Shown in pieces: positions 1-9,395 of a DNA stretch of 64,000 nt; position 1 is the first letter of the stretch; each line of letters starts with the position of its first letter. This stretch comes from Caldilineaceae bacterium. Lineage in GTDB: Bacteria; Chloroflexota; Anaerolineae; Caldilineales; Caldilineaceae. Location: contig JALHQH010000035.1 in assembly GCA_022842065.1 (NCBI GenBank), positions 1 through 64,000 of the forward strand, written 5' to 3'. The notes below the pieces were generated by a model. The model was not told the DNA's origin, did no database searches, and worked only from the letters and a program-made list of their open reading frames with translations. The position numbers and the translations under genes are program-made.

Positions 1-30
1 CGAGCCGGCGGGACATGTCCCGCCGGCTCG
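1..30. repeat. Perfect 30-base palindrome
   Basis: Bases 1-30 read identically on both strands with a central ACATGT. The palindrome may continue to the left of the window. It lies downstream of the minus-strand surface-protein gene that ends at 169, so it could serve as a terminator hairpin, but no T-run follows it. Its architecture resembles the palindromes at 39118 and 50610. Confidence 0.75.
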
Positions 31-168
31 CTCTACGCCATTTCTGATGATATTGGACTTACGCAGACACTGTCATTCCTAGTCATTCCTAGAAGGAACG
101 ACGAGGAATCCCCCACTGCTGACACAGGACAGTTGTGTCAGTCCGCAACTCTTTTCTCCCTGGCCTCA

Positions 169-1677
169 TCATTTTTGGCTGACCGACTGGCCGTTCACCG
201 CGTCATTCATAATAAAGGGGAGAAAGCGCCGTTGCGTCATTGCTTCTGCCACAACTACTGTCCACTGAAAACGGCTCGTTGCGTGTAATGCCCCATCGGA
301 TACGGTGATGCTCGCTGGATAAACACCCACGGCACCGGTGCTCACTTCTCCCTGAATCTGTTGGGTGCTGGGATTGAAGCGCAACCCCGGCGGCAGCACG
401 CTAACCGCGTAGGTTAACGCCGCTAAAGGCGTGTCCACATCGCCAGTTGCTATGGGTAGCAGCACTAGATCCCCCACCTGGTGGCGCTGATCGCCGATGG
501 GGGCAATCGTGGGCGGATCGTTGACCGGATTGATTAGCACCGTAACCAGGGCGGTCGCTTCCTTGCCCCGCTGATCACGGACGAAGTAGGGAAAGGAATC
601 GGTGCCGAATATATCTTTGGCCGGTGTGTAGCTGACCGTTTCCTGGTCCACAAAGCTTAGGGTGCCTAGCATCGCCTGCCCAAGGGCTACAATGGTGACA
701 ATATCACCATCTGCGTCGACGTCATTGGCTAGTGGACGGAAGGTGATCGGCTGATCTTCATCGATGCTCAGCCGATCATTACTTGGCTCCGGCGCGCGGT
801 CGTTGCTATCTGGCGTGGGGGGCGCAGTGGGAATCAGGGTCGGGGTCGGCGTGGTCGTCGCGGTAGCTGATGGCGTAGCCGATGCGGTGGGCAAAGGGCC
901 AACCCCTGGCGTCGTGGTGGCGGTGGCAGTGAATATGCTCCCTGTGGCGGTCGGGGTGAGCGTTGCCGTCACTGTGGCCGTCACTGTGGCCGTCGGTGTC
1001 GGGGTGGCGGTGTTGGTCGCCGCGGTTGGAGTAACCGTTTGCCCCTGTGCCGTGATGGTGACCCCGCCGTTCTGCGTGTTGCCGATGATATCTTTGCCTT
1101 GACTGTCGCTGAAGCTTGCTCTAGGCCTGCTGGAAAACGCAACCGCGACAAGCAGCGGTTGCGTGGGTGGCGGGAGGCAAATCGCTTGGACTGTAATGGT
1201 CACTAATGTTGTCGCGGCAGGCAGTGCTTCAAGCGGTGTGCGGTAATCGGCAATCACGAAATCCAACTCACCGTCTTCATCGTCGGCATTGTAGGCAATT
1301 GATGGCGAATGGGCCGGCAGGTGAGCAAAGGCAACCGCTTCTGGAATGCCGTCACGGTTGGCATCTGTTGCATCGAAGGCCAAACAACGTTGATCCAAGT
1401 CGATTGAAAAGAGGGTGGCAACAGCTGCTGTGCCCGCAGCGGCGTAATCAACAGGAATGGCGATTTTCCCCCCAACTGGGACAACAAGATCGCTGGGGAT
1501 GGTAAGGGTTGGGCCGGTCGCTGCTGCCTCACTGTAGGCGTAGACTGGTCCAACCCATGCTGGTGCCCAACCGTGCTGCGCAAGCAAGTAAAGTGGAATC
1601 ACGCGTAGCATGATCTGCGTGGCAATCAAAAAGGTAACGGTGCGTGTACACCACTCTTTGCGTAGACAGGTATTCAT
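169..1677 (-). CDS. Exported cohesin/Ig-domain surface protein with FLP tail
   Basis: A 502-residue protein, last and smallest of four neighbouring surface-protein genes. Residues 1-48 form a hydrophobic signal or anchor segment. About 53-210 is a cohesin-like beta-sandwich, with the family's 'FSIDLD..CLAFDATDANRDGIPEA' style and a later SFSDSQG strand. About 212-290 is a Thr/Pro/Ala linker. About 292-385 is a tandem-95/VCBS-like Ig domain (LANDVDADGD, then YTPAKDIFGTDSF). About 386-478 is a putative Ig (He_PIG-like) domain. The end carries RRFLPFIMND followed by ten polar residues, so the FLP motif is not quite terminal, unlike in its neighbours. AAGGA precedes the ATG, and the upstream gene stops only 7 bases away, so cotranscription is likely. 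It is probably a cell-surface or secreted adhesin or scaffold; the ligand is unknown. Confidence 0.82.
   Translation of the reverse strand: MNTCLRKEWCTRTVTFLIATQIMLRVIPLYLLAQHGWAPAWVGPVYAYSEAAATGPTLTIPSDLVVPVGGKIAIPVDYAAAGTAAVATLFSIDLDQRCLAFDATDANRDGIPEAVAFAHLPAHSPSIAYNADDEDGELDFVIADYRTPLEALPAATTLVTITVQAICLPPPTQPLLVAVAFSSRPRASFSDSQGKDIIGNTQNGGVTITAQGQTVTPTAATNTATPTPTATVTATVTATLTPTATGSIFTATATTTPGVGPLPTASATPSATATTTPTPTLIPTAPPTPDSNDRAPEPSNDRLSIDEDQPITFRPLANDVDADGDIVTIVALGQAMLGTLSFVDQETVSYTPAKDIFGTDSFPYFVRDQRGKEATALVTVLINPVNDPPTIAPIGDQRHQVGDLVLLPIATGDVDTPLAALTYAVSVLPPGLRFNPSTQQIQGEVSTGAVGVYPASITVSDGALHATSRFQWTVVVAEAMTQRRFLPFIMNDAVNGQSVSQK
807..1041 (-). repeat. Low-complexity DNA encoding a Thr-Pro-Ala linker
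   Basis: This stretch encodes about 80 residues of TPTATxT-type repeats in the 502-residue surface protein. On the plus strand it appears as runs of GTGGCGGT-like words. Such linkers separate folded modules in secreted cellulosome-like and Chloroflexota surface proteins. The matching linker of the next gene is at 4732-5008. Confidence 0.75.
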
Positions 1678-1684
1678 ACAATCC

Positions 1685-4600
1685 TTAGCGAGTTATGATG
1701 GGCAGATAGATCAAGCTCGTCAGATCGGGCAGCAGGGTTACTCGCGAAATAGTTTGCGTAACCGGTGTACTGTTACCGTCCCAACTATCACCCACCTCGA
1801 TCATGATGCCCACGCCTGCGCCATCGGTGACAGCATCATTAACGTAGGTGTCTGTGGAGCCGTCCTGGTTGAGGCGCGCAATCGCAACCCTGTAAGCACC
1901 GTTATTGCCGTCATTGTTCTCCACCAGCAGCGCGTTTGTGCTGGCATCAAAGCGCAGGGCGAGGGCGTGGTTGGGGCTGACCGCGATCTTTTCCAGGGCA
2001 AAGGTATAATCGGCCCCATCAGGGTTGGTCAGTGCCATGTGCAGGCTGGGGGTATCGCCATCCCGCGCACTCGCTTGATAAGTTAGACTGTTCGTGTCGG
2101 GGGCAAAGCCGATGTTCATGCGTTCATAGGCCTCTTCGCTTGGGCTGGCCGACATCGCACTCTCTTCTTCAAAATTCAGGGCGACCGGCTCCGGCGCGTT
2201 GATCCGCAGCCCATCCAAACTGATCACCCGATTGGCGGTAAAGATATTGACATTGGCAAACGCCGCTAGGTTGCCATACGCCGTCGCCCGGTTGGTCACC
2301 TGAATCGTATAGTGCATCCCGGCCACGTGGGGCAAGATCAGCACGGGCGGTACTCTGAAGTCGAAGCCAGTGTTGAACTCAACTTCGCTCGCCCCCGCAA
2401 TCTCATTGATGAAGGCACCTGTTACCGGATCATACCCAACGCTCTGCCCATCACTGCGCGTGACTAGTAGATAGCCTTCGCCATCGAGTTGAAAGCGCAG
2501 CTCATCGCCGCTGGCAAGCCGCTGCCCATCTGGCCCTTGCGCAGCTGATACCTGTCTCGCCGCTGGGTTGATACAGGCGGCATCACACCGCTTGGGAAAG
2601 GTGGTGTCGTAGCGCAAATTGCGCAGGGTCAGATTATCGTTCCCGGCTGTTGGATCGCCCCGATAGGACGGCAAAAGCGCGTCCGCTGGGGTTAGCGTGC
2701 TTTCATACTTCCAGGTTAGCGCCGTGCGATCGATCTTCACCACCCGCGTGAAGTCATTCGGGTAGTTATTGTCGTAAACATAGAGCCAATCTTCGCTACT
2801 GCTGTGGCGTTCGACTGCATAGGGCGTGATCAGGTGGCCGGCGCTGCCGTCAGGATAACGAATGCTCAGATTAACCCGAACCCCGGTTGGGTTATTATAT
2901 AGTTGGATTAGATAATCGGCAACGCCGACTGGCCCACTGGCCATGACGCGAGCACGGGCTTGGGGATCGATGGGGGTCAAAAGCTGCGTGTTCATATAGC
3001 GCGCGATCTGGCGACGGATGTTGGGCTTGCGCAAGTCAAAAGTTGTAAGCGCCCCGGCCTGATAATCGCTCTGCTGCATGGCATCGTTGACGAAAAATTC
3101 AAGGCTGCTAACGGCCATGCCCAGACAGTGCCCCCCTTCTGCCATCTCCAGCGCCGCCTTGCGCCACGCTTCGGCGGCTGCCGTGAGTACACAAGGGTTT
3201 TGGGTCTTGCAGACGCGACTGGCATCACCGTAGATCATAACCAGATCTGCAGCCGTGAGATCGCTGTCTGGGCTGTCGCCGTAGTTGGGAAAGCTGTACC
3301 CATCGGGTTGGGGAAAGAAATCGAGGGCGGCCACAAGGTTGCTATTGAGCGGGACCTGCAATGCTGGCCCTACGGCGCTTGCGGTCGCATCGGTCGTGCT
3401 ATAGACGCTGTAATCGGTGCTGACCAACGCCTGCGTGGCAATGACCTGATAGGTCAGTTGGCGCCGCGCACCGGGTTGGAGCGTGCCAATCGTCCACGTT
3501 AAGCGATCCTCGGCGATGGTACCCCCCGCACTGATCGTACCGGGGACCAGGGTCACCCCTGGCGGTAGGCGATCACTCACTTGCAGATTGCTGGCCGTGG
3601 TGAGACCATCGTTGGCAATCGTCAGCCGCAGGGCAAAGGGCACGCCAGCTTTGATCCACGGTGGACCCTCCTTCACGATGGCGAGCGCGGGCAGCGCGCT
3701 GTTCTGGAGCTCAAAGGCCCCGGCATCGGCGGTTGTGTTGCCAAAGGGGCGGCGGTTGCCGTCGGCATCCGTTTGCAGCAGGGGCAACGTCGTCAACAGG
3801 GCGCTGTCGGCGGCATCGACGGCGGGCGACTGGCGTTGGAGCCGATAGTTGCCGCTGGCCGCATCGATAAAGCGCACATCGGCAACCGTTTTGCTGTTGC
3901 TGCCTTCAACCAACGGTGTGCTGTTATACAAGAGTGCGCGCCGGCGATTGGCGGCAAAAACATTGAAGTTTTCGTCCAGGGTGGTCGCAGTCCCGCCGGC
4001 GGCAGCAATGGCCGTGTCGTGATTGGCGATAATGCTATTGCGTAAGCTCAGATTTCCCCAAACGAAAAGGGCTTTGCCCCCATTGGGCGCGGCATCGGCA
4101 ATGGTGCTCTGATAAATGCTGACGGTTGTGTTCTGTTGTGTATGGAGCGCACTCCCACACGCCACGGTCCGATTAGCGGTAAAGAGTGAATTAACGATCT
4201 GATTCTCGGCTCCTTGTAGGAAGAGTGCACCTCCGCAGTTACCTTCGTTGTTCAAAAAACGACTGCCGCGGACTTCAAGATTGGCAAAGCCAAAAATGGC
4301 CCCTCCTTGCCCATCTGTGCGGTTATCTGTGAAGGTTGAGTTGTAAATTTGCGCCTGCCTACCCACCACTAGCGCGCCCCCCAACTCGGCTGCACGGTTA
4401 CGCTCGAACCGCACATTTTCCAGCGTCAATGGCCGGTTCGCGTACAACCCACCACCGCGCGTGGTGACATCGCCGTTGCGCAAGGTGAGGTCACGGATCA
4501 CAAGACCAGCGTCTACCTGTGCCGCCAGCAGGCGAAACTGGGGGGCATTTGCTGCGCGCTCAATCGTGGCCCCATGGCCATTCAGGGTGGTGGCGGAAAA

Positions 4601-5623
4601 GAGAAAGGCCCCACTACCACCGAACCAACTGTTCGCTGCTTCGGTCAGGAGGTAGCGACAGCCCCCATCCAGCTCAATCGATCCGCTCCGTTCGCCGGCG
4701 CGGATCGCAGTCAGGAAAGCGCTTTGGGTGCAATCACGCTGGGGCACCGCTGTTGCGGTCGGTGTGGCGGTGGCCGTGGCGGTCAGCGTGGGGAGTGCCA
4801 CGGTCGTCGCCGTTGCGGTGGCTGTCGCGGTGGCAGGGGGCGTGGCTGTCGCCGTGGGTGTGGGGGTGACAGTGGCCGACGCCGTCGCTGATGGCGTGGC
4901 CGTTGCGGTGGCCGAGGCTGTAACGGTCGCTGTTGCGGTGGCTGTGGGGGTGACCGTGGGGGTGGCACTGAAGCTGAGCGTCAGGCTACCGCCGGTGGCT
5001 GTACCGCTAACATCCTCGCCTTGGGTGTTACTAAAGCTCACTGTTGGGTCATTGGCAAAGGCAATGGTGACGGTGCGTGTGCTGCCGTCGGTGGGGATAC
5101 AGCTCGCGTTCACCCCAAAGCGGATCGTCATGAGGATACCATCGCCAAACGCACTAAGTGGGATGGTGCTGTCATACAGCGCAAAGTCAAGTTCGCCATC
5201 GGGATCATTGGTATCGTGGCCAAACTGCAATATAAAGCCTAGGGGCAGATTAGTAATGGCATCGGGAATCCCATTATTGTCACTGTCAGCTGCATCAAAA
5301 ACGAGACAAGTATCATAGTCCAACGAAAAGCCCATCCCAGCGATGGCGTTGCCATTCCCATTAAAGAGTACTGGCACCTGAAGCGTCCCATCAGTGGCAT
5401 CGATGGCGGCATTGTTAATCGTTAGTTGCGGCACCGTCTGTAACCGCGCGGTGTTGCTTCGCTCTGCTTGGTTCCCCAAGTCGGGATTAGTGCCTTGGCG
5501 GTCGACAGCTAACGCAGTGAGCGTCGAAACAAGGAAGAACGCGCTCACGGCCAGTGCCGATCCCAGCCAGATCGCTGGTGTGCGGTACGCAGTAGAGAGC
5601 TGCTTGATGGTCAATCTTCGCAT
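1685..5623 (-). CDS. Large exported protein: cohesin, beta-helix, DUF11 and a possible cysteine-peptidase domain
   Basis: A 1312-residue protein with a signal peptide at residues 1-40. Modules in order: cohesin-like domain (about 48-205); Thr/Ala/Pro linker (205-297); right-handed beta-helix with a choice-of-anchor-Q type end (about 298-640, DADGNRRPFGNTTADAGAFE); DUF11 repeat (about 645-735, LAIVKEGP...GVPFALRLTIAND). Residues about 760-980 match no family I can name with certainty, but carry GGHCLGM (Cys833), GHLITPY (His930) and YDNNYP (Asp951/Asn952). That Cys, His, Asp/Asn order is typical of papain-like peptidases. A beta-rich C-terminal region follows, and the protein ends in IYLPIITR. 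It lies in a four-gene row on the minus strand, 7 bases before the 502-residue gene. Likely role: surface display or binding; proteolysis is an inference only. Confidence 0.8.
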   Translation of the reverse strand: MRRLTIKQLSTAYRTPAIWLGSALAVSAFFLVSTLTALAVDRQGTNPDLGNQAERSNTARLQTVPQLTINNAAIDATDGTLQVPVLFNGNGNAIAGMGFSLDYDTCLVFDAADSDNNGIPDAITNLPLGFILQFGHDTNDPDGELDFALYDSTIPLSAFGDGILMTIRFGVNASCIPTDGSTRTVTIAFANDPTVSFSNTQGEDVSGTATGGSLTLSFSATPTVTPTATATATVTASATATATPSATASATVTPTPTATATPPATATATATATTVALPTLTATATATPTATAVPQRDCTQSAFLTAIRAGERSGSIELDGGCRYLLTEAANSWFGGSGAFLFSATTLNGHGATIERAANAPQFRLLAAQVDAGLVIRDLTLRNGDVTTRGGGLYANRPLTLENVRFERNRAAELGGALVVGRQAQIYNSTFTDNRTDGQGGAIFGFANLEVRGSRFLNNEGNCGGALFLQGAENQIVNSLFTANRTVACGSALHTQQNTTVSIYQSTIADAAPNGGKALFVWGNLSLRNSIIANHDTAIAAAGGTATTLDENFNVFAANRRRALLYNSTPLVEGSNSKTVADVRFIDAASGNYRLQRQSPAVDAADSALLTTLPLLQTDADGNRRPFGNTTADAGAFELQNSALPALAIVKEGPPWIKAGVPFALRLTIANDGLTTASNLQVSDRLPPGVTLVPGTISAGGTIAEDRLTWTIGTLQPGARRQLTYQVIATQALVSTDYSVYSTTDATASAVGPALQVPLNSNLVAALDFFPQPDGYSFPNYGDSPDSDLTAADLVMIYGDASRVCKTQNPCVLTAAAEAWRKAALEMAEGGHCLGMAVSSLEFFVNDAMQQSDYQAGALTTFDLRKPNIRRQIARYMNTQLLTPIDPQARARVMASGPVGVADYLIQLYNNPTGVRVNLSIRYPDGSAGHLITPYAVERHSSSEDWLYVYDNNYPNDFTRVVKIDRTALTWKYESTLTPADALLPSYRGDPTAGNDNLTLRNLRYDTTFPKRCDAACINPAARQVSAAQGPDGQRLASGDELRFQLDGEGYLLVTRSDGQSVGYDPVTGAFINEIAGASEVEFNTGFDFRVPPVLILPHVAGMHYTIQVTNRATAYGNLAAFANVNIFTANRVISLDGLRINAPEPVALNFEEESAMSASPSEEAYERMNIGFAPDTNSLTYQASARDGDTPSLHMALTNPDGADYTFALEKIAVSPNHALALRFDASTNALLVENNDGNNGAYRVAIARLNQDGSTDTYVNDAVTDGAGVGIMIEVGDSWDGNSTPVTQTISRVTLLPDLTSLIYLPIITR
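4732..5008 (-). repeat. Low-complexity DNA encoding a Thr-Ala-Pro linker
   Basis: About 90 codons of TATATAT/TPTATAT-type repeats joining the cohesin-like domain to the beta-helix of the 1312-residue protein. The plus strand shows GTGGCTGTCGCG-like tandem words. Slippage or recombination here would change linker length in frame only when the unit is a multiple of three. Confidence 0.72.
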
Positions 5624-5783
5624 GGATTAAAACCCTTTGTAGTCACTTCGGCGACAATGGCGAACAATCCCCTCTTTCACCACGTGGGCATGACGATTTT
5701 TTGCGCGTGAGACACTGTGATGAAAGTTAAGCAAATTATCCGGCAACCGTACCCAGTACGCTTCAGCGTACTTTCGCTATCAG

Positions 5784-5804
5784 CCACAGGGCTTCAACCT
5801 GTGG
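5784..5804. repeat. Small hairpin between two surface-protein genes
   Basis: A 7-base stem (CCACAGG/CCTGTGG) with a 7-base loop in the 257-base gap between the 1102- and 1312-residue surface-protein genes. It lies downstream of the minus-strand stop at 5881, so it may be a weak transcription attenuator. No T-run is evident. Nothing else was recognised in this gap. Confidence 0.35.
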
Positions 5805-5880
5805 TACCGATTGCCGAACTATTTTGTTGGTTAACGCTCATTCCCATGCCTCACGCGCAAGCTGGATAACAGTAAGTTTG

Positions 5881-8800
5881 CTAGCGCAAAACCGTGGGCA
5901 GGAAGATCCGGTTGACGGTGCCGTCAATGTGCAGGGAGCCATCCTGGCCGTTGACCACCACGTCGTCGCCATTGGTGTTGCCGAGACTGGCGAGTTGGAG
6001 GTCGAGTGGGACCGTGCCGTTGGCATCAGCCGCGACCGCGAGCGTGATGGTGGCCAGGGTGCCGTCACTGAGGGTGGGCAACGGCATGGCGGTGCCAAAG
6101 ATCGCCACTTCCAACCGGCTTAATGTACTGTTCCAGCGGACGCTTTTCGTCATGTTGGCCGGTACATTGATGGCCACCGCATCAGGTACCCCGTCGCCGT
6201 CGCTGTCGGTCGGGTCAACGCTGAGCCGGCTACTGTCGAGGGCGAGGGCAAAACCGGCGGCGGCGACGCTGTTACCAGCGGTCTCCAGTCGAATCTCAAC
6301 CGTGATGGGTTGACCAGCCTGAACCGTCGGTGGTGAGGAGACACTGAGCGTGGCCGTGCTCATGTTGGCCGCGCGCTGCACCGTTGGTTGCGTACAGCTA
6401 CCGTCGCCAAAGAAGATCAGCACGATACAGGTGATATCCGCGATGGTGATGCTATCAGCCGTGTGCGCAGCCCCGTTTTCCCCAGCATTGGCATCACAGC
6501 CACGCGCACTGCCTGCATAACTACCCGTGTTGGTGAGCCACCAGGCCGGGTTGCCGTTGTACTCGTCATCGGTATCGAAAATTTCCAGCACGCCAGCAAT
6601 AAAATCGCCGGCGCTGACAAGGCCGTTGGCATTACAGTCCCCACGGGCATCATTTCTAACATAGGTTACCGTCGCCGTTGCACTGTTGGAAGTGGAAGTG
6701 CCATCGGTGGCCATGTAGCTGAAAGTGCTGCTGCCGTACCCATTCGGGGCGGTGTAGCTGACGTTGCTCCCATTGTTCACCACTGTCCCTTGGGTGCCGG
6801 TGGTATTGATGCTGGCGATGCTCAGGGTATCCCCATCCGCATCGGTGTCATTCGCCAGCAGGTCAAACAGCGTGGTCTGGCCTCCCACAAAGATGGCGTC
6901 GTAGATTGCCTCTGGATCGTTCACCGCGACCGGCGCACCGTTGCGATCGTTGATGGTGATGGTAAAACTCTGTTCGAACGCGAGCGCCGGGTTGCCATTG
7001 TCTGTGCTGCGGATCCGTACCGTGTAGCTGTTTTTGACCGCGAAATCGAAGACGGCGGCACTCTGCAAGGTCGTGCCGTTGATCGCAAAGCTGGTGTTGT
7101 CAGCCGCGCCCGCGCCGGCAACCAAGGTGTAGGCAAAGCTTTGATCCGGGCCAAAGGCGTCGCCATTGTCCGGGTCAGTGGTGCTGAGGGTGCCGACGGC
7201 CGTGCCCGTTGCCGCGCCCTCATCGATGGTGGTGGTGTTAAGCGCGAGGGCGGTTGGCTGCTCGTTGCGATCGTTGATGCTCACGCTCACGTTTTGCTCA
7301 AAGCTGCCGTTGAGCCCACCATTGTCGGTTGTGCGCAGGCGCAGGGTATAGCTGTTCTTCGTCTCAAAATTCAGAGCCGTGGCCGTCTTGATGGTGTTGC
7401 CCTCTAAGGTGAAGCTGGCGTTATCATTGGTGCCGGCGACCAAGGCATAGGTGTGGCTGTCCCCACTATCGAGGTCGGTGGTGCTGAGGGTGCCAACCGC
7501 TGTGCCGACCGTGACATTTTCATCGACACTGTTCGGGGTCAGCGTGATCGCGCTCGGCGTGGCATTGAAGCTGAGCGTAATCGTGGCCCCGGTGGCGGTC
7601 CCATCGACATCAGTGGCGGTCGTGTTGCTGAAAGAAGGGGCCGGGGCGTTGGAAAAGGCAATGGTCACATTCCGCGTGCTGCCATCGGTGGTGACACAGG
7701 TCGGATCGACGGCGAAATTGATGGTCAAGAGCTGGCCATCACTGAGCGCATTAATCGGGACCGTGTTGTCGAAGAGCGAGATATCCAATTCACCATCGCT
7801 ATCCGCCCCATCGTTGCGGATCTCGCTGGCAAAGCCGGTGGGCAAACCGGTGACATCCACATAATCCAAACAGGCGTCGTAGTCAATCGAAAAGCCAGCC
7901 GAGGCGATGTTGCTGGCATTGCCGGTAAAGTTGACCGGCACGCTGAAGGTGCCATTTGACGCATCTTTGGGCGTGGCCGGAATGGTCAAAGTGGGGGCCG
8001 AGCCCGCAGTGCCGTTCAACCGGGCCAACTTGCCCGTGGCGGTGCCGCCGACGCTGCCAAAATCCCCACCGACCAAGAGCTTGCCGGGCGGCTGTTGCAC
8101 CAACGCCCAAACGATGCCATTGGTATTTGCCGTATAGGCCGTATCCACGGAACCGTTGGCATTGAGGCGGGCGAGATTAGCGCGGGCCACGCCGTTGACC
8201 GTCGTAAATGCACCCCCCACAACAATCTTGCCATCGGACTGGACAGCCATCGGCAACACGTCATTTGATAAATTGTTGCCGGTAATCCCGCTGCCGGCGC
8301 TGAAACCGCTGTCGAGCGTGCCGTCGCTGTTAAGCCGGGCGATGCGGGTGTGACTGACTCCGTTGACCTGGTTAAAATCGCCGCCGATCAAGATCTTGCC
8401 ATCCGCTTGTAGAACAATCGAACCAACAATCCCATTCCCTCCTGTACTGGCCGCGCTGAAGCTGCTATCAGCACTCCCATCCGCGTTGAGGCGTGTGATA
8501 TTTTCATTGTTGGTGACGACATCCGTGAAGTAGCCGCCGACCAGGATTTTTCCGTCAGCCTGGCGCGCTAGGGCATAGACGTTGCCAACGACGACCAGGT
8601 CGGTAAAGGTGGCGTCAGGCACACCAGTGCTGTCCAGCCGCGCAAGGTTGAGGCGATCAAGCCCTCCCACCTGCAAAAAGAAGCCGCCAATGATAATCGA
8701 CCCATTGGCTTCTACAATCATGGTGTAGACCCCAAGGTCTGCGTTGGGATCAAAGGCCGTGTCCAGGCTGCCATTGGCATTGAGCCGGGCGAGATTGTTG

Positions 8801-9189
8801 CGGGTGACGCCGGCCACTGTGGTGAATTCACCGCCAATCAGGATCTTGCCGTCGGCTTGTACGGCCACGGTGTAGACATCGCCACTGACCCCAGCGCCCA
8901 CCGTAAAGGTCGTGTCAAGACTTCCATCGCTGTTGAGGCGGGCAACGCCGGCGCGCGCGGCACCGCTGACGGTGGTAAAGCTGCCGCCAATCACAATTTT
9001 GCCGTCGGGCTGTAAGGCAATGCTGCGGATCACCCCATTCGCCCCCGCCCCAGGGCTAAAGGTTGCATCGACGTCGCTATCGGCGGCCCAGGCTACCTGG
9101 ACCATGCCCAGGATCAGCAGCACGGTTAGGATCATACTATTGACGCTTAGGCGTCTGGCTGGTTGTTGCAAGTGATCGATCATCTTCAC
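5881..9189 (-). CDS. Delta-60 propeller surface protein with cohesin, cadherin-like, dockerin and FLP tail
   Basis: A 1102-residue protein with a signal peptide at 1-35 (ending VAWA). Residues 40-385 hold seven delta-60 (DUF5122) propeller repeats, recognisable by DGKILIGGxF and ARLNxDGSLD. Then come a cohesin-like domain (about 390-545), two cadherin-like domains (555-755; TLSTTDLDSGD, FETKNSYTLRLRTTD), and a VCBS/Ig-like domain (755-840). A dockerin-like pair of calcium loops follows (about 845-925; GDCNANGLVSAGDF, then CDANAGEN...ITIADI), and a second cohesin-like domain (950-1090). The chain ends in IFLPTVLR. GTG at 9189 sits five bases after AGGAG, so I use it; ATG two codons later is possible. 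The C-terminal half mirrors the neighbouring 1681-residue protein, implying duplication of a shared module. Likely a cell-surface or matrix scaffold. Confidence 0.85.
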   Translation of the reverse strand: MKMIDHLQQPARRLSVNSMILTVLLILGMVQVAWAADSDVDATFSPGAGANGVIRSIALQPDGKIVIGGSFTTVSGAARAGVARLNSDGSLDTTFTVGAGVSGDVYTVAVQADGKILIGGEFTTVAGVTRNNLARLNANGSLDTAFDPNADLGVYTMIVEANGSIIIGGFFLQVGGLDRLNLARLDSTGVPDATFTDLVVVGNVYALARQADGKILVGGYFTDVVTNNENITRLNADGSADSSFSAASTGGNGIVGSIVLQADGKILIGGDFNQVNGVSHTRIARLNSDGTLDSGFSAGSGITGNNLSNDVLPMAVQSDGKIVVGGAFTTVNGVARANLARLNANGSVDTAYTANTNGIVWALVQQPPGKLLVGGDFGSVGGTATGKLARLNGTAGSAPTLTIPATPKDASNGTFSVPVNFTGNASNIASAGFSIDYDACLDYVDVTGLPTGFASEIRNDGADSDGELDISLFDNTVPINALSDGQLLTINFAVDPTCVTTDGSTRNVTIAFSNAPAPSFSNTTATDVDGTATGATITLSFNATPSAITLTPNSVDENVTVGTAVGTLSTTDLDSGDSHTYALVAGTNDNASFTLEGNTIKTATALNFETKNSYTLRLRTTDNGGLNGSFEQNVSVSINDRNEQPTALALNTTTIDEGAATGTAVGTLSTTDPDNGDAFGPDQSFAYTLVAGAGAADNTSFAINGTTLQSAAVFDFAVKNSYTVRIRSTDNGNPALAFEQSFTITINDRNGAPVAVNDPEAIYDAIFVGGQTTLFDLLANDTDADGDTLSIASINTTGTQGTVVNNGSNVSYTAPNGYGSSTFSYMATDGTSTSNSATATVTYVRNDARGDCNANGLVSAGDFIAGVLEIFDTDDEYNGNPAWWLTNTGSYAGSARGCDANAGENGAAHTADSITIADITCIVLIFFGDGSCTQPTVQRAANMSTATLSVSSPPTVQAGQPITVEIRLETAGNSVAAAGFALALDSSRLSVDPTDSDGDGVPDAVAINVPANMTKSVRWNSTLSRLEVAIFGTAMPLPTLSDGTLATITLAVAADANGTVPLDLQLASLGNTNGDDVVVNGQDGSLHIDGTVNRIFLPTVLR

Positions 9190-9272
9190 GGTTGCTCCTT
9201 TTTAAGGCTGCTCTTACATGGTTTAACCCTGTTTGTGAAATAGTGTTTATTCCGATTTAGTTTTGTAACTTG

Positions 9273-9337
9273 ACAGGAGGACAGGAGGACAAGAGGACAA
9301 GATGAATAAACGTATGGTCATCTTGTCCTCCTGTCCT
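9273..9337. repeat. Octamer tandem repeats folding back on their reverse complement
   Basis: Bases 9273-9301 contain the 8-base unit ACAGGAGG twice, then ACAAGAGG, then ACAAG. Bases 9318-9337 are nearly the exact reverse complement of 9286-9305 (one mismatch in 20). It lies between two minus-strand surface-protein genes and could form a 20-base-pair hairpin in their transcript. The remaining bases of this roughly 200-base gap show only the ribosome-binding site of the downstream gene. Confidence 0.8.
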
Positions 9338-9395
9338 CACGCGTCGAGTACTCTCGTGGCCTTGTCACCTCTGCGAAAATTAAATCGGATGTGCC

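Noticed and set aside
807..1041. GTGGCGGT-rich plus-strand runs as a CRISPR array or minisatellite
   Set aside because: The runs are codon repeats of the Thr-Pro-Ala linker; there are no equal-length unique spacers.
6388..7407. Long open frame on the plus strand opposite the 1102-residue surface protein (and a similar one at 10506-11474)
   Set aside because: Both lie wholly antisense to repeat-rich genes with strong codon bias. Their translations are low-complexity Gly/Ala/Val/Ile text with no domain, and they have no ribosome-binding site. They are shadows.
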